The notes beneath the pieces were generated by a model. It made no database searches. It was not told the DNA's origin and saw only the letters and a list, made by a program, of their open reading frames with translations. Below are positions 48,369 through 57,162 of a stretch of DNA of 64,000 nt, piece by piece. Numbering within the stretch: the first letter of the stretch is position 1; each line of letters starts with the position of its first letter. Both the position numbers and the translations under genes were made by a program. This stretch comes from Acinetobacter courvalinii (GTDB taxonomy: Bacteria; Pseudomonadota; Gammaproteobacteria; Pseudomonadales; Moraxellaceae), in NCBI RefSeq assembly GCF_014635545.1, contig NZ_BMDA01000001.1:1-64000 (forward strand), written 5' to 3'.

Positions 48369-49532
48369 ATGGATCTCAATCTTCCTATCCAAAGTGTAAA
48401 CGATGGAATTTCCAGCAAAACACGGAAAGTGATTGCGCTGGGTTTTGCAACACAAGGTCTTGGCTACGCAACCGTAATGACCGCACTTCCCAGCATAAAA
48501 GGCCGCTTCAGGCTGTCTGATGATCAGTTGTCGTTGATTATTCTGGGGGTATGCATAGCAGCGGCGCTCGGTTCTGTTCTCGCTGACCGTACAGCAGTCA
48601 AGTTCGGATCGCGACTTGCTGTTGTAACGGGTTTTCTGCTTGAAGCTGTTGGGGTCGCAATTGCTGCATGTAGTCCAAATGTGATGCTGATGATTGCCAG
48701 CTTTTTGCTTTATGGACTTGGACTAGGCTGTTTAGATGCAGCACTGAATATGCAGGCTGTTATGATGGAACAACGGCTTGGTAAGAGTGTATTTGGTGGT
48801 TTCTTTGCTTGTTATACAGCGGCGGCATTTTTGGGTGCATTAATAATGTCAGCCACTGTATCAACTTCACTTGGCGCAACGACAGCATTATGTATTGCAG
48901 CAGTGATTGCATTGATTACTTCGCAACTCTCGAGACACTGGTTATTTCAGCAAAAACAATCTTCAGGATTATCTTCACCACAGAAAGCAGTGATTCCATA
49001 TCGGCAACTTCTCATTTTTGGGATGATTATTCTGATTATATTTACGGTCGATTCTGCCATCAGTACATGGAGTTCAATCTATCTCAAAGATGTTTTAGCC
49101 AGCTCGGCAACTGTTGCTCCTTTAGGTTATGCCGCTTATCAGATTGGCATTTTACTGACACGTTTAGGACTGGATTACTTGCTGCAATTTAAAACAGCGA
49201 CATGGGTTGCTTTGGTCACGCTGCTGATTGGGGCTTTCGGCTGTGCGTTATCCGGGATAAGCCATTCACTCGTTACAGTGATTTTAGGTTTCGCACTGGC
49301 TGGTGTAGCGGTGGGTGCCTTGGTTCCACTTACATATTCTGCTGTAGGCCGTTTGGATGAAACACGAAGAGATGAAATTATTGCTCGCGTGAATATTTTT
49401 AATTATGGGGGTGCAGTCGCTGGTGCAGTGATGGTTGGGTTGTTAGCAACTCCCTTTGGTTATGCACCGTCTTTTATCGGCTTGGCATTTGCGTTACTCA
49501 GTATTATTTATTTGAGAAAAAGACTGCTTTGA
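48369..49532 (+). CDS. MFS transporter (YbjJ/FucP-like)
   Basis: 387 residues, 12 membrane helices. N-terminus GFATQGLGYATVMTALPSIK, loop LADRTAVKFGSRLAVVTGF (the MFS A-motif position, altered) and a second half beginning IFGMIILIIFTVDSAISTW. Substrate unknown; the YbjJ-like group is uncharacterised or linked to efflux. The gene sits between lysE and its expected regulator and is bracketed by a 64-bp direct repeat. No Shine-Dalgarno better than GTGAG is visible. Confidence 0.9.
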   Translation: MDLNLPIQSVNDGISSKTRKVIALGFATQGLGYATVMTALPSIKGRFRLSDDQLSLIILGVCIAAALGSVLADRTAVKFGSRLAVVTGFLLEAVGVAIAACSPNVMLMIASFLLYGLGLGCLDAALNMQAVMMEQRLGKSVFGGFFACYTAAAFLGALIMSATVSTSLGATTALCIAAVIALITSQLSRHWLFQQKQSSGLSSPQKAVIPYRQLLIFGMIILIIFTVDSAISTWSSIYLKDVLASSATVAPLGYAAYQIGILLTRLGLDYLLQFKTATWVALVTLLIGAFGCALSGISHSLVTVILGFALAGVAVGALVPLTYSAVGRLDETRRDEIIARVNIFNYGGAVAGAVMVGLLATPFGYAPSFIGLAFALLSIIYLRKRLL

Positions 49533-49706
49533 TCTGTATCAATCAAGACAAAGTACGGGGTGACGGTCAGGGATCAGGAAATTAACAATGGCCCTGCAAA
49601 AACCAGGGAGGGCAAGCTAAATCAGAATGGCATTTTAAAGTCTTTAGATCCATTGCTTCAAAGCATGGGAAATTTTTCAGATTGAAGGTTTATATTTACC
49701 GGTGCC

Positions 49707-49770
49707 TTTTTTAAATTTAAAAATTCAGTAAAATTAAGATTGTTTTGGATTACCTAAATTTTTTTAAGGT
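49707..49770. repeat. 64-bp direct repeat, copy 2 (argP-like promoter region)
   Basis: Partner of 48129-48192; contains the AAGG ribosome site for the downstream regulator. The copies are 1,578 bp apart. Confidence 0.9.
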
Positions 49771-49775
49771 TTGTG

Positions 49776-50663
49776 ATGCTAGACAATAAACAATGTGAAG
49801 CCTTCTTTGCTGTTGCAGAAGATGGAAGCTTTGAACAGGCTGGAGCAAAGCTTTGTATTACTTCTTCAGCGGTAACGCTGAGGGTACAGGCGCTGGAAAA
49901 AGAGCTGGGCAAATTGTTATTGATCCGTGGTCGTCCTTGTGTACTGACTCAGGCAGGTCAGCAGCTGTTCGAGTATTTGCAACATATAAAACGACTGGAA
50001 CAAAACCTGTTACATGGTTTGACGGGAGGAGGAGATGCCAACTTTTTCAAAACGGTGATCGGTTCTAATGAAGATTCTTTAGCAACCTGGCTTCTGCCCG
50101 CATTACAAGAGGTATTGCTCAAACAGAAAATCGTGATTGAGCTAAGGACAGATGACCAGTCACATACCTATTCCTTACTGGAAAAGGGCACCGTCAGTGC
50201 CTGTATTTCAATTGAAGACCAGCCGATGCGGGGCTGTCATGCAGAATATCTGGGGGTGATGCGTTACCGAATGGTGGCGACTGCGTCATTCAGAAAAAAG
50301 TGGTTTGCTCATGGTATCGACCGGGAAAATCTGCGTCATACGCCTGCGATTATTTTTAATCATAAGGACCGGCTACACTTCGATATACTTGAAAAGCATT
50401 TTGGTCTGATGAAAGGCAGCTATCCCTGTCATTTAATTCCGTCTTCCGAATCTTTTGTCACCGCCATCAAACTGGGACTGGGTTATGGCATGGTGCCGGA
50501 GTTGCAGTTGGTGACTGAGAAGAATGAAGATGCTTTGGTTGAGCTGTTGCCCGAAGCAAAAATGGAAGTACCCTTGTACTGGCATCACTGGAATCAACAA
50601 TCCAAACCCTTACAGCTTTTAACCCAGCATATTGTCAGTCAGGCAAAAGCAATCCTGATATAA
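49776..50663 (+). CDS. ArgP/LysG-type LysR regulator
   Basis: 295 residues from the ATG at 49776, with AAGG upstream. N-terminal winged helix (EAFFAVAEDGSFEQAGAKLCIT, SSAVTLRVQALEKELGKLLLIRG) and a C-terminal LysR effector domain. ArgP/LysG proteins activate a LysE/ArgO exporter in response to lysine or arginine. The lysE gene lies 1.8 kb upstream on the opposite strand, so it is the probable target. Confidence 0.92.
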   Translation: MLDNKQCEAFFAVAEDGSFEQAGAKLCITSSAVTLRVQALEKELGKLLLIRGRPCVLTQAGQQLFEYLQHIKRLEQNLLHGLTGGGDANFFKTVIGSNEDSLATWLLPALQEVLLKQKIVIELRTDDQSHTYSLLEKGTVSACISIEDQPMRGCHAEYLGVMRYRMVATASFRKKWFAHGIDRENLRHTPAIIFNHKDRLHFDILEKHFGLMKGSYPCHLIPSSESFVTAIKLGLGYGMVPELQLVTEKNEDALVELLPEAKMEVPLYWHHWNQQSKPLQLLTQHIVSQAKAILI

Positions 50664-50846
50664 ATAAACCAAGAAGTTTATTTAAAATAAAGAACGCATA
50701 TTTATATACATATTATGACATGAGTAATATATTTAATTCTCAGGTCATATTTATACGGAGTAGCTTCTAAATATAATCGGCCGATATTTAGAAGCGGTAT
50801 TTCGAGATATATGAGGTCTAGAGGGTAATAAAATAGCTTACAAGGA

Positions 50847-51182
50847 TTAGAAAATTCTAGAGCTATCTATATATTGTTTAGACACATCATTTAAGGCAGC
50901 CAGGATAGACGCTGCATCTTCAGTTGCCAAAGCATTACTGATTTCCTGCATATAATGCGTGAGTTGGGCTTTCACTTTACTTGAAAAATCAGGGCTGACC
51001 GGTTGATCCTCATAAAGCAAGACATAATTTTTTGTAAAACCATAGATGAGTAATAAGGCACAATGTTCTAGAGGATGTTCGGCCTGAATAATGGCCTGTT
51101 CACATTGAGATTTGATTTGTTTGTAGGTATCTGTTCCATTCGGAAGCGCTTGAAAGGTTTCAAAGATCGTTTGGAAAGTCAT
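50847..51182 (-). CDS. Small hypothetical helical protein
   Basis: 111 residues, no signal peptide or membrane segment. The pattern is helical throughout (CEQAIIQAEHPLEHCALLLIYGF; ISNALATEDAASILAALNDV). I do not recognise a family. Monocistronic, with divergent lipoprotein gene upstream. Composition and codon use look like the surrounding genes. Confidence 0.7.
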   Translation of the reverse strand: MTFQTIFETFQALPNGTDTYKQIKSQCEQAIIQAEHPLEHCALLLIYGFTKNYVLLYEDQPVSPDFSSKVKAQLTHYMQEISNALATEDAASILAALNDVSKQYIDSSRIF

Positions 51183-51499
51183 TTGAATTACTCGCTCAAA
51201 AAGAAAATCTACAGATCATTGCAATGAAAATCAAGTCATAATTCTATATTTAAAATAATTTTTACAAACTATTTTATTTAGAGGAATAAATAGGGATTTA
51301 TGGGTCTAATCATTTAAATCCTGATATTAAAAATAAAGATGTATTAACTGTGAATATTGATTGAATAATCTCATTCACAAGGTGACGAGTACTAAATTTT
51401 TTAACATTTCCGATACTAGCTATATACATGCAGTACAAATTAAAAAAAGCTTAAATGTGGGAAAATGTACGGAATTATTTTATTTTTATTGGGTTAGCT
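51183..51499. other. Intergenic region, no features recognised
   Basis: 317 bp, AT-rich; presumably divergent promoters for the helical protein and the lipoprotein. No hairpin or repeat stands out. Confidence 0.5.
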
Positions 51500-51916
51500 A
51501 TGGTTGCGAAGAATATTTTATTGGCCGGAAGTCTTGCTTTTGTTTTGGTGGGCTGTACTTCGATAACAACCATGACACCTGCTCAATTCAGTCAGTTAAG
51601 TCCGACCCAGATTCCATTTTCAGGGAGTTGGTCTGGCGAGGCAGGGGCATCGATGGCCGTTTTAAAACTAAATCGTCAGGGAAGCGGTATGTTGTGTATG
51701 GATGATCGTAAGGAAGCGATGTCTTACAAGGTAAAATTGGTCGACAATGTGCTGTACAGTGATCAAGGTATAAAATTTAATGTGAAAGCATTGAACCCTA
51801 GTCATGCAAAAATTCATGTGAGTTTGTTGGGTATTGGTGCGACGCTGGATCTGAATAAGGATGATTCACTCAACAATGTCACACCCCGTTGCAAGCAGCT
51901 TTTAACCGGTGTATGA
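51500..51916 (+). CDS. Small lipoprotein of unknown function
   Basis: 138 residues from MVAKNILLAG at 51500, the start that places the signal at the N-terminus; longer starts push it inward. Lipobox VLVGC. The mature part (FSGSWSGEAGASMAVLKLNRQG, GMLCMDDRKEAMSYKVKLVD) suggests a small beta-barrel. Contains two further Cys that could pair. No family recognised. It is 65 bp before marC on the same strand. Confidence 0.8.
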   Translation: MVAKNILLAGSLAFVLVGCTSITTMTPAQFSQLSPTQIPFSGSWSGEAGASMAVLKLNRQGSGMLCMDDRKEAMSYKVKLVDNVLYSDQGIKFNVKALNPSHAKIHVSLLGIGATLDLNKDDSLNNVTPRCKQLLTGV

Positions 51917-51981
51917 GTTGATGATTTGATTTTTTCTTATGTTGTTCATTTTTAATCTTTTCCGCTGATCACGAGAGTGCT

Positions 51982-52605
51982 ATGTTTTCTCCTTATATTC
52001 ATGCATTTGCATTGTTTTTCTCTCTCTTAAACCCCTTCCTGATGAGCGTCTATATGGTGGGGATGATCCGTAATACCGAGGCCAAGGTATTTAGTAAAGC
52101 ATTGATTCAAGGCAGTTTGATTGCTTTTGGGGTGTTTATCCTGTTTGCATGGGGTGGTGAGAACATTTTTAGCCGTTATTTGAATGTCCGCTTTGAATCA
52201 TTTCAGATTTTTGGTGGCTTCATCTTTCTGGTGATTGGCTACCGTTATGTATTTCAGGGTGCGGAAACCATTGGTGAGATGCGGGGAGCGCCTGAGCATC
52301 TGGCGGGGACCATTGCGATGCCTTTTATGATCGGTCCGGGTACCATCAGTGCAGCGGTTGTGACCGGGGTGAGCGTACCGTTTAGCGGTGCAATTGCAGT
52401 GATCGCGCTTACCTTGATCCTGACCTGTAGTATTCTCATTCTGATGAAGTTTGGACATGATCATCTTCGTTATAAACATGCCAAATATATTGACCGGTAT
52501 TTTGATATTGTTGGGCGTTTATCTGCCTTGCTGATTGGTACCATTGCAATTGATATGATCGTCAATGGAGTGGTGGGTCTGATACGCTCGGCTAATTTAA
52601 GCTAA
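51982..52605 (+). CDS. MarC-family integral membrane protein
   Basis: 207 residues, six helices. MarC signature: ALFFSLLNPFLMSVYMVGMI and GTIAMPFMIGPGTISAAVV (the conserved PLLIGPG-like motif). Function of MarC proteins is unsettled; an exporter role is often proposed. Possibly transcribed with the lipoprotein gene upstream. Confidence 0.92.
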   Translation: MFSPYIHAFALFFSLLNPFLMSVYMVGMIRNTEAKVFSKALIQGSLIAFGVFILFAWGGENIFSRYLNVRFESFQIFGGFIFLVIGYRYVFQGAETIGEMRGAPEHLAGTIAMPFMIGPGTISAAVVTGVSVPFSGAIAVIALTLILTCSILILMKFGHDHLRYKHAKYIDRYFDIVGRLSALLIGTIAIDMIVNGVVGLIRSANLS

Positions 52606-52630
52606 AACCATTGAATAATCTTTGAACTGG

Positions 52631-52680
52631 AGCTGTTTTTATCCGGAATAGAGCCTTTTATCCCGTGTAAAAACAGCTTT
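52631..52680 (+). terminator. Possible terminator after marC
   Basis: AGCTGTTTTTA/TAAAAACAGCT inverted repeat with a 26-base loop and short T tract; the loop is large, so moderate confidence. Confidence 0.45.
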
Positions 52681-52811
52681 AATGTCATTATTTCCAATTA
52701 AATAATATAAAGATCATAAAAATAATTGATGATGTTTTAGCGTTTTGCGCATATTTTTATGCGCATGAATCAACGATAATAATCAGGTTACATTCTTAAT
52801 GAGCTGTTCTC

Positions 52812-53333
52812 ATGTATCAATTAGATCAAGCGAACCAGGCGCCTGATGACCAGTCAGAGCTGACCATGACCGTTTTGATGACCCCAGACATGGCAAATTT
52901 TTCAGGCAACGTTCATGGGGGGACGATTCTCAAGCTGCTCGATCAGGTTGCATATGCATGTGCAAGTCGATACTCAGGAAGTTATGTGGTGACTTTATCG
53001 GTTGACCGGGTGAATTTTAAAGAACCGATTTATGTGGGCGAACTGGTGACATTTCTGGCCAGCGTCAATCATGTTGGGCGCACCTCAATGGAAATCGGTA
53101 TCCGTGTCGAAGCGCAACATATCCAGAATAGAACCATACGCCATACCAATACCTGCTATTTCACCATGGTTGCAGTGGATGAGCAGCGTAAGCCCAAACA
53201 GGTACCCGCCTTAAATCTGGATACGGAATGGAAACGTTGTCGTTTTGAGGCAGCAGAGCAGCGTAAAGCTACACGTTTGCAAGAAGTTCATCAACCTTCA
53301 TGCAGTATGTTTAAAAAATCGACGCAATGCTAA
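52812..53333 (+). CDS. Acyl-CoA thioesterase, hotdog fold (YciA/BACH type)
   Basis: 173 residues. Hotdog thioesterase signature: MTPDMANFSGNVHGGTILKL (catalytic Asn/His-Gly-Gly region) with LDQVAYACASRYSGSYVVTL, then DRVNFKEPIYVGELVTFLASV. It hydrolyses acyl-CoA to free acid and CoA in the cytoplasm. The C-terminal tail is slightly extended and basic. Single gene ending in a clear terminator. Confidence 0.93.
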   Translation: MYQLDQANQAPDDQSELTMTVLMTPDMANFSGNVHGGTILKLLDQVAYACASRYSGSYVVTLSVDRVNFKEPIYVGELVTFLASVNHVGRTSMEIGIRVEAQHIQNRTIRHTNTCYFTMVAVDEQRKPKQVPALNLDTEWKRCRFEAAEQRKATRLQEVHQPSCSMFKKSTQC

Positions 53334-53366
53334 GCGTCTAAATTTTAAGATGCTCAAAAAATAAAA

Positions 53367-53397
53367 ATCGGACCGCAGCATGGTCCGATCTTTTTTT
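53367..53397 (+). terminator. Terminator of the thioesterase gene
   Basis: TCGGACC-GCAGCAT-GGTCCGA followed by TCTTTTTTT. Confidence 0.88.
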
Positions 53398-53471
53398 ACA
53401 TTGGTAATGAAATAAGCGTTAGATCATTACGAATGTTGGTCCAAAGGTCTGGAGGAGACCTTCAGATCTAC

Positions 53472-53663
53472 TTAGTTTGTTGGTGCAGGTGTAGATGCAG
53501 GTGCTTCAGCAGTTGCGTCAGTCGCAGCTTGAGTACCAGGTTGCTCTTGAGTAGAAACAACTACTCTGTCCTGAGTCTGAGCTTGTTCGTCAGCTGTTGC
53601 TGCAAATGAAGACGCTGCTGCAAGAGTAAGAGTTGTTGCAAGAAGAGTTTTGATAAGTTTCAT
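53472..53663 (-). CDS. Small exported Ala/Thr/Gln-rich protein
   Basis: 63 residues from MKLIKTLLATTL; AAGGA eight bases upstream decides this start over longer frames to 53702. Signal peptide MKLIKTLLATTLTLAAASSFA followed by a mature part of only ~42 residues (ATADEQAQTQDRVVVSTQEQ onwards), low-complexity and ending PAPTN. Function unknown; this type of small periplasmic protein is hard to assign. Own promoter in the 477-bp region upstream. Confidence 0.75.
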   Translation of the reverse strand: MKLIKTLLATTLTLAAASSFAATADEQAQTQDRVVVSTQEQPGTQAATDATAEAPASTPAPTN

Positions 53664-54140
53664 GTTTGGCATCCTTATTTCATTTAAAATAACAGCCATC
53701 AATGGAGGATTCAGTCAATCCGAATCTCTCATTTCGGCATGAGGTCCATGCTATGGGCCAAACGTTTTTGCAGCAACATCCTTAACAATCTATTACGTCC
53801 TTCTTAACAATATGAAATATTGCGTCGCTTTATGTAGTCACTGTGTAAAATAGCATGGAGAAATTAAGGATGAAAATGTATGGAAATATGTTTTTGTGAT
53901 CAAAAAACAAGCGGATTTTTTACGTATTTTAAACATTGATTTAAGTTTAACGAATATGGGTTAATTGAATAAACCATTTGTTTTTTTAGATTAAATATAT
54001 TTTTTAGATGTTGATTGTGATGAATATCACCTTATTTTGAATTAATGCGTTTAAAGACATAGTATATCAATCGATATTCTTTAATTTATTTAATCAATTT
54101 TTCTCATTAGAATGAAATAAATTTTTAATGCGAGTGCCTC
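53664..54140. other. Intergenic region upstream of small exported protein and COG0523 gene
   Basis: 477 bp, very AT-rich towards the COG0523 gene. On the minus strand ATTGTTAAG occurs twice about 21 bp apart (53775-53815), a possible direct-repeat regulator site for the small exported protein. No Zur-like palindrome or gene is recognised. Confidence 0.45.
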
Positions 54141-55154
54141 GTGAAATTTCTTGCGCCCAAAACGGTCCCCACCCATATTATTTCCGGTTTTTTAGGAGCG
54201 GGTAAGACCACGTTATTACAGCACTTATTGAAGCAAAAGCCTGAGAATGAGACTTGGGCAATCTTGATGAACGAGTTTGGCCAAATTGGTGTCGATCAAC
54301 AATTGATTAGCCAACAACAAGGTTATGCAGTCAAAGAGCTATTGGGCGGCTGTCTATGTTGTAGTAGTCAATTGCCGATGCAAATTGCACTTGCACGACT
54401 ATTAACTGAAAGTAAACCTGACCGTTTATTTATCGAACCGACCGGTTTGGGCCATCCTGCGCAGCTTCTGGAACAACTGACTGAGCCACACTGGCACAGC
54501 AGTTTGGCAATGCGGGCTTTAGTGATCGTGGTGGATGGTAGCCGTTTACATGATGAGCAGTGGGTCAAGCAAAACTTATATACGGATCAACTCAAAGCGG
54601 CACAAATTGTGGTGCTATCCCATATCGACTGTATGACTGCAGAGGACCGTCAAGCTTATACTGTATTAAAACAAGACTATGAAACCTATGTTCAATATTG
54701 GATAGAAGCTAAAAATGGGCAAGTGGATATTCAACGATTGGATATTCAGCAGCAGGCAATACAACGTAAAATCCAGCCTTTATTAAAGCTACAACAAGCA
54801 CAACCGACGCATGCGCCAGTCGCTGAAATTAAACAGCTGCCTTATCACTATATTGAGACGGCTCAGGGGTATACGGTTGCAGGCTGGAAACTTCCCAAAC
54901 GTTGGCAGTTCAATTTTTATGAGCTGCTGGATCTGTTGTGTACACAGCAAGACTGGGTGCGGATCAAGGGGATTTTTCATACCGATCAGGGCTGGAAAAG
55001 TTTTAATTTCAATCCACAGCAATTTAACTATAAATCTGCCGAAGAAGGTATTGATAACCGGATTGAGGTGATTACACAGTCTGAGCAGGATTGGCTAGCA
55101 TTTGAGACCCAGTTACTGGCTTGTCGCAATCCTGAAGATTCATCGACTGCCTGA
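54141..55154 (+). CDS. COG0523-family GTPase (putative metal chaperone)
   Basis: 337 residues from a GTG start. G-domain: Walker A SGFLGAGKTT (15-24), MNEFGQIGVD, metal site GGCLCC (Cys-71, 73, 74), FIEPTGLGHP and a VLSHID motif in the G4 position. The C-terminal CobW domain runs from ~240. COG0523 proteins include zinc chaperones such as ZigA and nitrile-hydratase or cobalamin factors; which metal applies here cannot be read. No Zur box is evident upstream. Neighbours yaeQ and FKBP give no direct clue. Confidence 0.93.
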   Translation: MKFLAPKTVPTHIISGFLGAGKTTLLQHLLKQKPENETWAILMNEFGQIGVDQQLISQQQGYAVKELLGGCLCCSSQLPMQIALARLLTESKPDRLFIEPTGLGHPAQLLEQLTEPHWHSSLAMRALVIVVDGSRLHDEQWVKQNLYTDQLKAAQIVVLSHIDCMTAEDRQAYTVLKQDYETYVQYWIEAKNGQVDIQRLDIQQQAIQRKIQPLLKLQQAQPTHAPVAEIKQLPYHYIETAQGYTVAGWKLPKRWQFNFYELLDLLCTQQDWVRIKGIFHTDQGWKSFNFNPQQFNYKSAEEGIDNRIEVITQSEQDWLAFETQLLACRNPEDSSTA

Positions 55155-55235
55155 ATAATTCAGCGCATTCTTGCCCGCAAAATAGAGTATGCTTAGCGCC
55201 AAATTTGAGAGTACCGTATTTTAAGAGTATCGTTT

Positions 55236-55766
55236 ATGGCGTTAAAAGCAACAATATATAAGGCAGACCTGAATATTGCCAATATGGATGAGCATATCTA
55301 TGCAGATTATCAACTGACACTGGCACTGCATCCATCTGAAACCATTGAGCGTTTAATGGTTCGTATCCTTGCTTATGCGCGTTTTGCCGATGAGCGTCTG
55401 GAATTTACCAAAGACCTGTTTGAAACAGATGAGCCTGCTTTATGGCAAAAAGATCTTACGGGGCTGTTAGAAAAGTGGATTGAAGTGGGTTGCCCATCGG
55501 AAGATAAAGTCAAAAAGGCCAGTGCCCGTTGTAAGCAGGTGGCTGTCGTGACGTATGGCTCGCAAGCAGACGACTGGTGGCAGAAGAATAGCAAGATTAA
55601 CACCTTAAGCAATGTACAAGTGTGGCAATTGGCTCCTCAAGCCACACAAGCGCTTGAAGGCTTATGCGAACGGACCATGCAATTACAGCTGAATATCATG
55701 GATGGCGAATGGATCTTGCTCAGCGATAAAGGTCAGGTCGACATTCAATGGCAACAATTGCAATAA
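55236..55766 (+). CDS. yaeQ: YaeQ family protein
   Basis: 176 residues. The YaeQ signature is clear: MALKATIYKADLNIANMDEH, TLALHPSETIERLMVRILAY, DEPALWQKDLTGLLEKWIEV and KVKKASARCKQV. The fold is related to PD-(D/E)XK nucleases; function uncertain. 30 bp before the FKBP gene, so likely co-transcribed. Confidence 0.95.
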   Translation: MALKATIYKADLNIANMDEHIYADYQLTLALHPSETIERLMVRILAYARFADERLEFTKDLFETDEPALWQKDLTGLLEKWIEVGCPSEDKVKKASARCKQVAVVTYGSQADDWWQKNSKINTLSNVQVWQLAPQATQALEGLCERTMQLQLNIMDGEWILLSDKGQVDIQWQQLQ

Positions 55767-55796
55767 TCTTGGTTTGAGTAATTTGGAGAGATAGAA

Positions 55797-56138
55797 ATGA
55801 GCGCAGAATTAGAAATTATTGATTTAAAAGTCGGTGAAGGTAAAGAAGCGGTGAAAGGTGCCTTAATTACCACGCACTATACCGGATGGCTGGAAGATGG
55901 CACCCAATTTGATTCTTCACTGGATCGCGGCAACTATTTTGAAACCGTGATTGGCACAGGCCGTGTGATCAAGGGTTGGGATCAGGGCATTATCGGCATG
56001 CGCGTGGGTGGCAAGCGTAAACTGATTGTGCCAGCACATTTGGCTTATGGCGCGCGTAAGATTGGAAAGATTATTCCGGCCAATGCCAATCTGACCTTTG
56101 AGATCGAGCTTTTTGATGTAAAAACTCGCGACGAATAA
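55797..56138 (+). CDS. FKBP-type peptidyl-prolyl cis-trans isomerase
   Basis: 113 residues, a single FKBP domain with no signal peptide, so cytoplasmic. Signature: VKGALITTHYTGWLEDGTQFDSS and GRVIKGWDQGIIGMRVGGKRKLIVP, ending ANLTFEIELFDV. It speeds proline isomerisation during folding. GGAGAG precedes the ATG. Confidence 0.96.
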   Translation: MSAELEIIDLKVGEGKEAVKGALITTHYTGWLEDGTQFDSSLDRGNYFETVIGTGRVIKGWDQGIIGMRVGGKRKLIVPAHLAYGARKIGKIIPANANLTFEIELFDVKTRDE

Positions 56139-56159
56139 CATTTTTGTAGCGTAGCAATA

Positions 56160-56195
56160 AAGGTGATTTAGTCTGATTTTTAGCTAAATCACTTT
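56160..56195 (+). terminator. Terminator after the FKBP gene
   Basis: AAGGTGATTTAG/CTAAATCACTTT with short T-run. Confidence 0.7.
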
Positions 56196-56501
56196 AAAAT
56201 CAAATACATATTATTATAAATATAATCTTTAAATAACATTATGATTTTTAAATAAATTTCTTTTATCTGAATTATAGAGCAACCCAAGAGAAAAATATTG
56301 ATTCTCTATACGCTCCTGTATATGTTTGAATGAAAAGCGCAATTTTTGATGATACTGTTGCAAAAACCCATTATTCACTACAGGTCATGATCATTTGTGC
56401 TTTGGGTGATTACAGGTGGCGGGGGCAAGACCACTTGTAATTGAACCATGATAAAAAAATAGCATAAGCAACGATAAGAATTTGAGTGAGTAGAGGTGGG
56501 T
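56196..56501. other. Intergenic region with a long hairpin
   Basis: 306 bp. At 56409-56441 lies an 11-bp stem ATTACAGGTGG/CCACTTGTAAT with a G-rich loop, 60 bp before the next start codon and not followed by a T-run. It may be a regulatory element of the downstream gene's leader. Confidence 0.4.
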
Positions 56502-56903
56502 ATGAATGATTATTTGGATATCACTGCATCAGAGTTGTTAAGGGAACTGGATCATTTTTTTCTGATTGATACCCATGATGGTGCGGAAACCGGTTTCTGG
56601 GTCAATGAAAAAGCTTTAATGGATAAACATTACTGGCTGGATGGTGAATATAAAGTCGAAATTTTGAGATCCTTGCAGCCATCGCATCAATATGCGCCGC
56701 ATGATTATAAATTGACCCGTTTGGCGACAGGCGAAGATGACAGTAATGTGGTATTACTGGAATATGATGGTGTGCATAAAAAAATATTGACCTTCCGCCG
56801 TGGGGAATGGGTGAACCGTTTAAATAAATATTTTTATCAAAAAGAACGGCACTATTTACAGCAGCTCGCAGACGATCCGAATTTTCAGTCCATCCAGTAT
56901 TAA
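56502..56903 (+). CDS. Hypothetical protein
   Basis: 133 residues from the ATG at 56502, set by AGAGG upstream; an in-frame GTG is two codons earlier. No signal or membrane segment. The sequence is rich in aromatic and charged residues (DTHDGAETGFWVNEKALMDK; RRGEWVNRLNKYFYQKERHY). I recognise no family. A terminator separates it from pgaB. Confidence 0.75.
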   Translation: MNDYLDITASELLRELDHFFLIDTHDGAETGFWVNEKALMDKHYWLDGEYKVEILRSLQPSHQYAPHDYKLTRLATGEDDSNVVLLEYDGVHKKILTFRRGEWVNRLNKYFYQKERHYLQQLADDPNFQSIQY

Positions 56904-56923
56904 AGCCAGCCAATCACGATTCG

Positions 56924-56962
56924 AAAAACTCCTAATGTTGCGTGTCATCTTAGGAGTTTTTA
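56924..56962 (+). terminator. Terminator before pgaB
   Basis: AAAAACTCCTAA/TTAGGAGTTTTT with a 14-base loop and T-run; it isolates pgaBCD from upstream genes. Confidence 0.85.
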
Positions 56963-57162
56963 GATTTTTGTTAATAAAACCCCAGTTATCCTGTGATTTA
57001 TTTCATAAAAAATACTTTTAAGTTTATTTTCAGTTTTTAAAATTATAAATACAATCCATATTCCCAGCTGATCATTTAAATTCTCTGATGTTTCAATAAA
57101 GTGTAAGAGGCTTCAGGCATGCTTTGCGATCAGCACATTTCTAATCTTGAGACGATATCTCT

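Noticed and set aside
54001-54140. Zur box upstream of the COG0523 GTPase gene
   Set aside because: No palindrome resembling the Zur consensus could be found in the AT-rich upstream sequence.
53664-54140. CRISPR-like repeats in AT-rich intergenic sequence
   Set aside because: The short repeated words are 9 bp, only two copies, with no regular spacers.
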